Assembly (NCBI GenBank): GCA_034687125.1
Contig: JAQGBZ010000068.1
Span: forward strand, 1 to 64,000
Direction: 5' to 3'
Source of the DNA: Neelides folsomi
Lineage: Eukaryota; Arthropoda; Collembola; Neelipleona; Neelidae
Length of the DNA stretch: 64,000 bases
Position 1 is the stretch's first letter. Every line of letters begins with the position of its first letter. Positions 1-12,000 of the stretch are shown one piece after another. The position numbers and the translations under genes are program-made. The notes under the pieces were generated by a model, which saw nothing but the letters and a program-made list of their open reading frames with translations, was not told where the DNA came from and did no database searches.

Positions 1-235
1 AGAAGTTGCATGGTGGTTAATTTACTTTTTTTATGGTGGTTAATGGAATTGTTTAGGTGGTTAGTTAAATGGTATCCATTTAAACTTAAATAACTTGGAT
101 TTACTTAAAATGGAAATAAAATTGAATAGTAAACTAATTGTAAATATCAGTCATTTAAAATTTATAAATGGTGTACTCGGAAATGGCATAAAAGATTTTG
201 ATTGGTCTGGAAAAAGTGAAAACGATAATGTTTAC

Positions 236-377
236 CTATTTGAGATTCGTGAACCCGATCTTTGTCATTATTTGAAACCAATTTGGAAATGAAGGCTTTG
301 ATCTGAATCTCCGAAAGTTCTTTGCCGTCTCGCTTTGCCCGAATTACTTCAACAATGTTGGTTTCCAAAGATTCCAT
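236..377 (-). CDS. TYMP: Thymidine phosphorylase-like protein, first coding exon (partial, gene runs off left edge)
   Basis: Read on the minus strand, the exon starts at the ATG at 377 and encodes 47 residues plus one base. It ends at 236 before a GTAAAC donor (phase 1). Residues 8-25 (IVEVIRAKRDGKELSEIQ) and the ending SQIG match the start of the N-terminal alpha domain of pyrimidine nucleoside phosphorylases. That region reads ELIRMKRDGG...LSEADI...QIGAML in human TYMP, and the exon stops exactly before the AMLMAI segment. The family cleaves thymidine with phosphate to thymine and deoxyribose-1-phosphate in the cytosol (nucleoside salvage). The rest of the roughly 450-residue protein must lie left of base 1; bases 1-235 show no continuation. 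The family call is firm; thymidine versus uridine specificity cannot be judged from this exon. Confidence 0.75.
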
Positions 378-1237
378 CTCTTCACAATAGTTGACAAAAG
401 AATTTAATTTTACGATTGGTCAACTATGGTTATGAAACTTTTTCTGATTAATTCAAACCTTATCTTTTTAAAATTTAAATTCAATTTGTTGTAAAAGGAT
501 CTTTAAGGCAAAATTCTTTTTCTTCTCCGACGTTTAATATTTATAAGTTAAAAAACTGTTGGCTTGCTTTAACTCGACTAAATTCAAAAAAGATGAAAAT
601 AATGAATTGACATTGAGATGAAAGATGAGACAGATGAGGAGGAATAGTTAAAGAGTCTTATGAGCTCATATAAATACATTGAGTATTTAAACCAAAAGAA
701 CTTGAAACTCGTCTCGTTAACAAGTAAAGTAGGTAATTATAAATTAGTCGACATAGACTCACAAAATATAAATATCAGTTGAATGTGAACAATAGTTATA
801 CTAACCATTTTAAATTCAGGTTAGTTATATAGTTATAAATGTAGATTTTAATACATAGAGTACATTTGCATACTAATCTTAAATTTAAGATATTTATGCT
901 AGCTTATGCAAATTAATTAATGTTTGTTAGTTTAGTTAGCAATCTTAGGATTAATGTCTCAAAGTATGAAGATTATGAGATTAGTATTAAATATTAGAAA
1001 AATTAACAAAGAGTTAATATTACCGACAAGCAGACATTTAATAATTGGACTTTTATTTGTCCCAACATCTATTTGTTCATTACAAAATGCATTTGTACTC
1101 TATCTAATAGAACATATTATAATTTTATAATATATGTAACATATGTATTTATGATTAGTAACTTGAAAGCAAGAATTTATTTGCATAGACGAAACAATTT
1201 TCCATGATAAATGAATTTATTCATTTGAGCTCTTCGG

Positions 1238-1557
1238 GCCATATTCATAAACCTCGATCAAAATCACCGATCAAAATCACTTATCCTGCAGTTTAATTCG
1301 TCCCTGCCCTGTTAGCTCCTCCTCATTGGAATCAAAATGATCAAAAACGTATTGTTTGAGTCTCAAAGTGATTGAGGAAAGTGATTCTGCTCATTAAGAG
1401 GATCACTTCTCTTAATCAATTTGAGTGATTTTGAGTCTCAAACAATACGTTTTTGATCATTTTTATTCCAAAGAGGAGGAGCTAAAAGGACAGGAGCGAA
1501 TTAAACTGCAGGAAAGTGACTTTGAGTATGATTTTGATTGATGTTTATGAATATGGC
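1238..1557. mobile_element. Fold-back element, 320 bp near-perfect palindrome
   Basis: The two halves are inverted copies of each other. The element opens with GCCATATTCATAAAC and closes with its inverse GTTTATGAATATGGC. Inner segments pair as well: the CTGCAGTTTAATTCG block and its inverse, the AGCTCCTCCTC block, and AAACGTATTGTTTGAG with its inverse CTCAAACAATACGTTT. The centre is near 1400. No open frame is present and no flanking target duplication is obvious. It looks like a non-autonomous fold-back DNA transposon. Confidence 0.75.
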
Positions 1558-2251
1558 TGTTCATCTTCATTTGAACATATGAGTTAATTTAGTAAAGAAA
1601 TGATTTCATCTTTATTCATTAAAGTTATTAAGAAAGGGGTTACTGATCACAATCACGACTATTTGATTTAAGTTCCTTAATCTTTGATAGAAGATCTCAT
1701 TAGTAAAACCAGCTGGAAATATTTCAAAATGAGACGACACTCTGAAAACCCACACCGTTCAAAGCCCATTTTCCTCCCCACTCGCACTCCTTCATTCATC
1801 TTTCTTTCGATCTTAATTACAAAGTGAACTAATAGCAATAGATCATATGTTATCTCAACCTTTTCATTTGTACTTCACCAATAATTACTCCAATCATGGC
1901 GACCAATTGCACTTTATCAACAGCAAGTTTACTAACATTGTTTGTATATAATTTTCATCTCACCCTGATGGAGATCAAATATTCAATAAATTATTTAATC
2001 CGACAATAATTCGTGTCTTGTAAACACGAATTGAAATGGCATGAATGAAAATGACCAACCATTGATTTTTAATACGGTTTGATGCACATACTCCAGAAGA
2101 ATAAACACAACATGTTGAAAAGTATTAGTATTTACTTACTTAGACTTCTTGTACATTCATAAATTAAGTACCAGTAATTATCTGGTTATGTAATATGTTA
2201 ACATATACCATACAGTATATCATAATGTATTTTTTATCATATTAAAAGATC

Positions 2252-2499
2252 GTACTACCCAAACACACGGGAGTTGGCGCGGTCTCTGGATCGATGTCTT
2301 TCTTTAATTTATTTTATACCTCATCATTTTATTTCTCACCAATCTTCCTTTCCAACTATATTAAACGGGGAAAGGATAAGTAACACCAAAAGAGTTAATT
2401 AATTTAATAAGAATGCAGTTTTAAGAAAATTTAAGTAAGAAAAATGAGGAAAGTTGCAACGCCAAGGACCGCGCCAACTCCCGTGTGTTTGAGTGGTAC
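2252..2499. mobile_element. Non-autonomous TIR element (MITE), 248 bp
   Basis: Inverted repeats of about 30 bp bound the element. The left arm reads CAAACACACGGGAGTTGGCG and continues CGGTC; the right arm at about 2466-2499 is its inverse with two mismatches near the tip. Each arm is bordered by GTAC, a possible 4-bp target duplication or simply part of the repeat. The 180-bp AT-rich interior has no coding potential. The superfamily is not recognised. Confidence 0.7.
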
Positions 2500-5400
2500 A
2501 TATACATACATAAAGGTATTTATCGTTAGTGAAGCAATAAATTTTAATACATAAATAACTTAAGGTACATAGAATAACAACTTGAACAAACTTGCTAAAC
2601 ATGGCCATCACAATTTAAAGGAAACTATTGAATAACCAATAGAAATTCAAGTATTGTTAATACTTACATATTTTATATCCACCATTCACTTTTTATTTAT
2701 ATTCCTGATAGTAAATATATGATTTTAAGTTAAATACATAGCAAGTATATATTAATATTACATGTAATATATTATACATAATATTTATATAGAGCAAGAT
2801 ATGCCCAACTTTGCAAAATTTATCATAAATACAGATATTTACTCGAGTATTAAATCATAATGGTTCAACAAGGCTATAATGTAGCTACACATACTGGTGT
2901 GTGTTTTGATCAACTAATAGATAGATTGATTAAATAAATTTTGTTATAGGCCTTATATATAGGTTATATAAATATGAATGGGTCTATACTATAGTCTACG
3001 GTATAGCTAAAATTAACATCAATACATTCAATTCAAAAATGTGGAGCAGAAAGAAATGTAAAAAAGTAAAAATCAATCATTGATTTTACTGCAAAATATT
3101 TTTATTTTTAAAATATGTACTCTACTGGAAAATGTATCATTTCATGAGTTATATATACGTATTTAATAATATCTGTAAATAGTCTTCTGAAGCTTCATCA
3201 TTTCATTAATATATCTTAATTAATAGTTGAATCATTCAATGATTTGTAAAGTTATCTAACAATGATGACTTGATGACTGATGCTCTGATGCTTGATGATA
3301 TTGAAATCGCTTCAATTCATTTCTAAAGGTACTTGTAAGAATTGTCTAAGGTATTAATAAATTGGCACATTCATTAAAACAATTGGTTTTACGCCTAGAT
3401 TTACATACGCAATTAACCATAATATAATTTGATACATATTTCTTGAGTATAATTAAATCATTTATCTTCAATTAACATACTAAATATAAAAACATATTAT
3501 TATCCTATATACCTACAATACTATAACTATTGACTATTAGTAATATAAATAGGTATATCTATGTAAGATCAAATAATAAACATGTAAAACGTTAACTAAG
3601 CAAGAATAACTGTTAGAATAGATTATGAATTTGTTTAACCATGAAATTTTGATACGTAAATTGAAAATTCATAACTATTTTTAGATAATAAAAATGACAT
3701 TTAATATTTTTAATCGAATTTCTTAAGCCACTTTCAAAGTTCTTGGCTTTATCTCTTGATTATCAAAAATTTATTAATTGTGCCAAATTAGCTGTAGTAG
3801 AATACCATTTGTTATTATTTAAAATACGTAGATACATTACTTAATTATAATATTTAATTACATGTGTAATTACTTTTAAATAAATATATATACATACTCT
3901 CAAGTTGTATTATCTAGTTTACAAAATTTCAAGTATATTATTTTATGTAGAACAATATAGAGTAGAGTATGCTACTATGCATACAAATACATATTTATAT
4001 AGGTATCATTCTTTATTTGTATAGTAATTACGTAATGTGTTTACTCTTGTTCTTGACATGAGGAATTTTTTATATAATTTAGTATATACTATAATATACA
4101 TATATACGATTTAGCAAATACTGTAGTAAGTATTTATAAGTACGAATATGAAATCCTCATTGAAATTGTTAATATTTCTATTATTTCTATATATTCTATA
4201 CTGCATATATATACAATATAATAAACAACTTAAATACCTATAATATAGTAATTGTTACTTTATACAATAACTCAGATTTAAATTTTATATCCAAATTGTT
4301 AATTCAGTTCAAATGTTGGTTATGGAGATTTATATATATTATAACGGTATATGTATATATTTATATCATTAATTTGGGAGACACTTGAGCCTGTAGTTTA
4401 AATACAGATACTTATAAGATCGCTAAATACATACAACGTAATTTAAATCTGTGAATAAAAGAGATCAAATTGTATAAATGAGGAACAATTTAAGTAGACC
4501 TATCAAAGTACATAAAGAAATTTTTATTAACACTAACATCTAACGTAATTAAAATCAGCGTGATATTATAAAACATAATTAATAAACATTATATCATCCC
4601 ACACTTAAATTTCTGTTTTCCAAGATGATTTCCTATATGATTTTCTAAAAAGTGTAATTAAGAAAATGTTTAATATCCGAAGAAAGAGAAGTAGACATCT
4701 TTGAAATTCCAAAAGGACCCAACACGATTTAAGACTTAATAATGAACCGCGCCTTTGAAATGAATATTTAATCGCCTTCTTCCACCATTAATTCGGCTGT
4801 GTCTAATTTCATCCAAAGTGGAAGTATAGGGAGTAGGGAGCGGAAGCCGGGTGCACATAAGGTAAATATAAAATACATTGCGTATACCTTGTAGTGAAAG
4901 CACTCTTAAAAGAAGAGCGAGTTTGATGGGGAAAGTTCAACGGTATAGAAAAGATTTTGTTGCGACTCTTCACTGACAAGGGATTTCCTATTCAAGTCGT
5001 TCCGGATCGTTGGCATCGAACAGCCCAACCTTCTCATTGTATAGTGGTAATATCTATTAATCGATGCATCTTCCCTTTTCAATATTTAAATTGGTCATTA
5101 AGACCAGTGAAAGGTTAAAAGGAGATGACAAGCTCAAGATTACAGAACGTTAATTGAATCTCACAGAGCCATTCAAGGGGCTCAGGCCAACGACCAAAGA
5201 ACGCTGATTCTTGATGTTGAAGGAGAGGTAGGGAATTGTGTGACGTGCTCAAGTGGCTTCGAGTACATTTGGTTTAATTATATAAACAATTTAAGCCTAA
5301 GACGCCCCTGTTGTTCTCCTCGGGGATAAATAATAATTGAGAAAACTGCCCTAGAGGAACCAGAGACCGGAAAATTGATTCTCTCCGAGGAATCGATAAA

Positions 5401-5673
5401 GGAAGTATATGTAGGGAATTGAGGTATGGAGAGTCTATCACGATAATTCACTCTCCGTATCTCTCTCAACCCTTCCACATCCTAAACAATTAACTACAAG
5501 ATGAATATTAGAATGAAATTGAGGAATTTCTCATGCAGGTACAGGAGATTTTATATAGGCCTATCCATGAACTCATGTAAATAGGTTGTAATAATAGGAG
5601 GAAGATTGAATGTGTAATGTGGACCTCTGAACATGTAATAAGAGTTAAATGAATCACCTAAAATGGGCATTTG

Positions 5674-5679
5674 TTTATT
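5674..5679 (-). terminator. Candidate poly(A) signal of the acyltransferase gene
   Basis: A minus-strand AATAAA lies about 380 bases downstream of the stop at 6058. It is a plausible 3' processing signal, but the hexamer is common in AT-rich DNA and no transcript evidence is available. Confidence 0.3.
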
Positions 5680-6057
5680 CGCCCAACGGGGTGGAATTTG
5701 GCGGAAAGATTTCTCTTTCAGGGCTCTTGAACAAGTTTGATTTGATGAGGCATTGGATGACACAAAGGGGGGATACATGTAAGGAATGATCGGATATCAT
5801 GTATTGGATCTATAGGGATGTATTAAGGGAGTATGTTTAATATTAGCAAATCATTTGAACAGGAGATGTGTATTATCCCGGATTTGGGAGGTTTTAAAGA
5901 GGAATATTTGAAGAGGAAGGATTGCTATTCCTCTCATGGAATCAATTTGGAAACCTTTGCCGACCACCCAAAAGAAAATTGTGGAAGAGGCAATTTCTTT
6001 CTCCAGTGCCTTTAATGGCATTTCCATGGAGAAGCGGAAACGGAAATGGAATTAAAG

Positions 6058-9000
6058 TCATACAGCTGTGGTTCGGATGGGCGACGCTGAACTCCTCAGG
6101 TTTTGGCCACTGTACGTTTGGACATCTGTCGCCTGGAGCGGAGGTGTTGTGCTCGAGGAAACGTCCTCGTCCGATGAGTAGATTTGTGATGACTCGGGGG
6201 TCGTCACGCTCCGATTTGTGCCTCCAAACATACTGCTCCTCCGGTTACTCACTGACAATGAGACGACGGACAAAGCTCGTTTCCTTGGTTTCCGGAACTC
6301 CTCTTCCATCTCCTCGTCCTAAAAGGGACACCAAGGGTCGTCATTCAATCATGGGGAGATAAAAGGGAGGAAGAAGAGCGAGACAAAGCTCAGCTCGTTA
6401 GAACACATCAAATCAGCAATAAAAGGAAGCTACAGCCTTCAAGCACAAACTTTTCCGCCTCTTTAACTCTCCCCCTTTCTGTTTATGCAATCAGTCAGGG
6501 GCAGACGCTTTGTTTTTATTTTCAAACATTCGATTCAGCAGAAAAGGGAAATGAAACTTGTCATTTGCGAATAAGTACAAATACATCTCAAACAAATCTC
6601 AGCTCCAAGGACGCACATCCTTAACTTTCAAACAGATAACCTCTAAGCCGCTCATATTGTCGCCTTATCCCAAGTACTCCTTATCCAACAATTTAAAATA
6701 TAACATAAGTACTCCTTATGTTATATTTTAAATTGTTCAATTTAAAATATAACAACAAATAAATAAATTTTAAATTTTTTCCTATATATATATATATAAT
6801 TTTTGAGTAGTCGCCATTTGAACGCTTGGAAACTCAATTAATCTTTTCATTCTTTTCCACTATTCACTCTCATTAATTGCATTTTAATAGTTGTTATATT
6901 GAGTATTTAAAAAAATTATGACATAAAAAATGATATTAAAAAATAATCCCATTATACGATATCCAAATAATTCTGTGGTGGTTATTAGAAATTGTATGCA
7001 ATACAAATAGCAAAAAATTGTAATAAAAGTAATAATTATCCCAATCTCATTCAATTATCGTTTAGGGTTTAATTTTTTTAGGTTTCTTAAGTTAGTAAGA
7101 ATAAACTTTGTCTTTTCTTAACAATTTTCATCCATGCAAGGATGGGTTGTATTTGAATGATTCACCATCAAACTTACTATACGTCAAAGTTAATACAATA
7201 AAAGTTACTAGGTATGATAAAAGTTGCTATATTAATACTTACTATTATTCAAAATTTATTAAAAAACATATTGGAATTTCGGTTAGAATCAGAGTACTTG
7301 TGAACTAATTGTAAGTAAGTATTAAAAACAAACATATGTATTACTACCATTAGTACCTTTTTGTGAAATACCAACTTTAATAATTTAACAGCAAGCTTAA
7401 ACTTGTATATGAACTTGTATATCAAATAACTTTATATTTTGCATCATTAACGCCTTTTATTGCTAGTAATCTATATTTTTGATATTTACCCAAGGTTACC
7501 ATTTATTAAGATTTAGTCAAATTTGGATAAGGAGTTCTTGGTATAAGGCGACCATATTTTCCTCGTCATTTTAATGATCCAGTGGAGTTTACACTAACAA
7601 TGACCCTTATTTACACACTGGCTGAACATCTGTACATATGTTAAAGCTCCAGACTGCAGTGGCTGCACAGATCTTGAAAGTGCGAATGTTTGAAAACCAC
7701 TTAATCACAAAATTGTTCCTCGCCCACATGCATTTTAACCAACTATGTATTTCGCCAATCCGTGAAAGTTTCTTTTCCAACAAGACGGTTGGGGTGGGAA
7801 AGTTGTTCAAAGCCAAAATGTTTCTCAAATTACTTGTAACTGGTGAGCTTAACGTTGATAAAAGTAAGCCTGGAGCTTTGGAGAATGGAGGAGTAATTAC
7901 CTCAAAGGATAGGGCGATCCCTTCGACAATGGAAGATCTTCTCCTAAGTTCTCCAATAAGTTCGGTGAATTCGTTTTTGAGAGATTTAAATCGAGTTCTG
8001 AGCTCTGTGTGGCCGTCACTCTCCTCGCCCAGCGACATGGCTATGGATTCTTGAGACGAAAGGAAATATCCCTCACAAGTCCCATTGTTGCTATCAAGTT
8101 TGTTGCTCAGATGTTGAAGCTCCTCTTGAACGACTTGGAGCTGAAGGTGGATCTACAGATAATAAAATAATATTTCAACACCCATTGTCACCACATTCAA
8201 ATTTTTCCCCATTTTCCCTCAACCACTTTCCAATTTTAAATGCTAAATAAACACAATTTTTCCTAGACTTTATATAACCGCCAGGAAATATCTAAATAAA
8301 ATGTATATAATCACTATAAATGGCTTTTCATCCACTTTTCCCTTTCCCTGTATAAGCCTTTTCTTGGATTAGAGTGCGAACGTGACGATAAATATTTTTC
8401 CATTTGATTTCTACTGTGTTCTTCATATGAATAAAAGGAATATTTTTCTTCAACTGCACGCAATATCTAAATTTTAAAATTAAATTTAAATATTCCAGCT
8501 ATGTTACAATTTACAATAAAGCTCTCATAGTGATTTTTTCATTTAATATAATTCCCCAAGACTTAATATGTGCTGTATCATATAGTTGTAAAAGTATCGA
8601 GATATAGAGACGTAAAGAGACGTGACTTTCTGTTGATGAACCTACCATTCTGATTAGTTGGATAATTAAAGTCCTGTAAGTAATTACAAGAAAAAGTAGC
8701 TTAAATACATGTCTTACAAAATTCCTTGTAAAGTTCTAACAAATCCAATGTTTATGTTCATTGGGGAGGATTGAAAAAACAGGGCTATCCAATCCAAGAA
8801 TGATTCTCAATAAAGTTAAGACAAGATGGGTGGTTTATCGAGATTCTAATTGAAGGAGTGAAAGTTTGCCCTTAAATTCTCCTCCATTCACCTCATTACT
8901 CTAATCTCGTGTGGAGACGGCGGAGTCCTTTGAGACATTGCAAAACCCCTTTTTCAGCTTAGTCCGAGAAACAAAGCTGGGGAGATGGAGGAACTCTTAA

Positions 9001-12000
9001 TCAATAGTCGGCTAGGCCTCTTAAATTCAAAACCACTTTGGCCTCACTCCAAACAAGAATCCACGGGTGGAGAATTACAAGATGTCTTGCTTTCCCCATT
9101 TCCCATCCAGAGGTTTATAAAAGAATTAATGTTTGGCCCAGGGGCCATCCAGACTCCACTTTCATTCCAAATATGTACGGTAAATTGATTAACCTGTCTC
9201 GTCGGTGGCTTGGTAATCTCAGTGTTGGCCGTGCTAACGTTTCTCGTCGATCGACGGGTTTCCCCAGGGACTCGCCGCTGTGAAAGTTGCCGTGACAATT
9301 GGTCCACCTAGCAAATAAGGAATCTTTAATCTTTGAGAAATCATTAAATGTAAATATTCAAAATGAGCGACAAATTGTTGCCAGTGGTTAAAAACTGCGA
9401 AATGGAATTTTTTAATTAAGATTCGACCCAGGGGCCAATGTGGTTGTAATGTAAGGAAAACTTACTTGGTCCAACATTCCTGAAATGATCTCTTGTCCAG
9501 CATTGTGAAGTGATCGATGGGCCACAACAGTGAGATAAACTTGATCCGCGTAAGTGAAAACAGAAAGAGCAGCTCGAACATTCCCGGGTGGAGGATAAAT
9601 TGGGTAAACACCTTTAAGGGGAACTCCGCCAATTACGAGCGTTGAACCTGGGCCAGGTAGGTTGCAAAATTGAAGAGAAGCCTAAACAAATCAAATGATC
9701 CTCGTCAGGTGAAAAGAATAAATAGCACTGGGACTTACTATGAGAAGCCCAATGTAAAAAAGGAATGAATAAACAGAAAGGGGGAAAAGCAAATCGATTC
9801 TCCTTCAAAATTTCCACCATATTTTCCCCATTAATAAGGCAAATATAATATAAAAGTTATATTCATGGCAGAGGAGTTTTCCCATTCAAGAGCCTTTTGA
9901 TACCAAAACCCTCTCCATATATCCCTTTGAATACTTATCAAAAGAAAAGTGTTTAAAAGAGGATTCTTTAAACATCGAATTTGATCTGTTACACACATGG
10001 TAGATGCGATATATAAATAAATATATTAGATACTTATGTTCCGATTACATCTCCAATGGAACAAACTGTAAAACACAGACAAGTTGTTAATATTTTATAG
10101 TTTGTCATGCACATGATGTTCATTCATCTGGTGCAATAATACATGTAACTTATAGGTAAAGCCACAAGTTATAGACGCCATTAAAGTTCTATCAATATCC
10201 GATGTTCAATTATATTAGTTGGTGAATGGCTGGTTATAGTCCATCTTGATATTCGATGGTGAATATTATGGTATATAAATAGAATTTGTATAAAAAGTAA
10301 TCTTGGTTTTAGACATTTTGAGCAGGAAGCCTCAAAATGGGATTATAAGGAAGACCCGACCATACATACATAGTATCATTACGAGGACGTAATGAAATTA
10401 TGATGAAAAGTGGGGAATTTTAATGCAACTTCTTTTTGTTTCTATGGGTTGAAAAGGAAGTAAAATGAGGCTGGAGCTTAAAAAACTTACAACCCACCTC
10501 ATCAATAATTGAGGGAACTATCCATTTCCTTCTTACATTATTGTGATACAGGATGTTTCTTTTTGCTCTGCTCATGTTACGTGGGAATACATTATGCAGT
10601 ACGCATCATAATCAAATAACCATAAAATACTCATTCTGCGAATCTTTGTAAATATTTTTAATAATTTATTTTCAGTTTCTACGACTAGTTTCGTACCTAA
10701 TACTAACTACAGATAATATTACATTTAAACAGAATTGCTCAAAGGAATACATATTCTTAAAGTAAGAAACTGCCGTAAAATAAATTCAACAAGAATTAAC
10801 CTTTTGCCTGAACATCGTTAATGTTAGCATAGGAATTACTTTGATAAATACATAATATGTATTTGTATTTATATTAGAGCCCGTTTTTGTAAATTCATCT
10901 CGTAGTTGTTATAGTTGAATATAAGATTTTAATCGATATTACACAATATTTACACATACTTAGGAACTCATTCATATTTTTATATCCTTTGTAAATACAA
11001 AACATAAATGATAATTTCAGATTGTGAATAATCTAAATTAATGTTGAGGGCTTATTTATATTTATTGTCGGTTAGTGAGTTTTAATATGTTAATTTGATC
11101 ATAAAATTCGAATGAAAGGAGAAAGCATTTGCACCTTCTCACGCTCATTATTAATTACGTACTATGAAACTACTAATATGTATAAACTTTAACTATAATC
11201 TAATAAAATGCCAATAATATGTGCTTAGCATTCATATAGCCATCCTTTACATATTTAACATTATTATACCATATAAATAAACACATAGGTATAATGTATA
11301 TGTAAAATATGTACATTTACATTTGTAATGTGTAAGCTTTTTATGGAAGACTTATGAAATGGCTGGGATATAAAAACGATTTTAAATCAAAATATTATAT
11401 TCATTAAATAATCTTTGAATTTGAAAGGTTTAAAAAGTTTGAATGTGCTAGGGTTCATATGAAAGATATTCTACATAAATGCATCAACGAATGTTGTGCT
11501 TTAATAATAAAACAAATTTTAGGAGATGGAAAGAGGAACGAGAATTTCCGTTACATAGAAAACCAAAATTTAATTTTATTTTCCTTTCCCAGAAGAGAAA
11601 CTTTCGATGGTAAATTAATTAAATTGAATTTTCTCAAACGAGAACTGACATTGGTCTTTCAATTGGCCCATCTATTTTCATCATTTCCTACAATATATTT
11701 ACATATCTGTATGTATAGGTATGCACACAGTATTCTTTATATTTAGATGCTTGTGCTATACTTATGCAACTCGCATGTTCATCATCATGATTCGAATTTT
11801 AGTTTTACTTATTTTAGTTTACCTGTCTTATCCGTAAACTAGGATATTATCGCTACATTATCAATACAATATATAGTACAACACATTCATACTAGGTATA
11901 TTTTATTCCTACATACTGTATGTGTAGTTAAAGCTACTTTCTCTAAGAGTTGGGTAATATTTAAAATAATTTAATTAAGGTTTAATATACATTATATATA

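Larger units (their letters stand above)
378..5673. other. Gene-poor intergenic region
   Basis: This stretch separates the thymidine phosphorylase-like exon from the 3' end of the acyltransferase gene. Apart from the two inverted-repeat elements at 1238 and 2252 it is AT-rich and full of stops in every frame. Bases 4840-5670 are less AT-rich, but I found no exon with matching splice sites and a recognisable product there. Confidence 0.6.

Noticed and set aside
5922-6362. 146-codon plus-strand frame
   Set aside because: It is antisense to the terminal acyltransferase exon, which has an acceptor, matching phase and a stop. The plus frame is a shadow.
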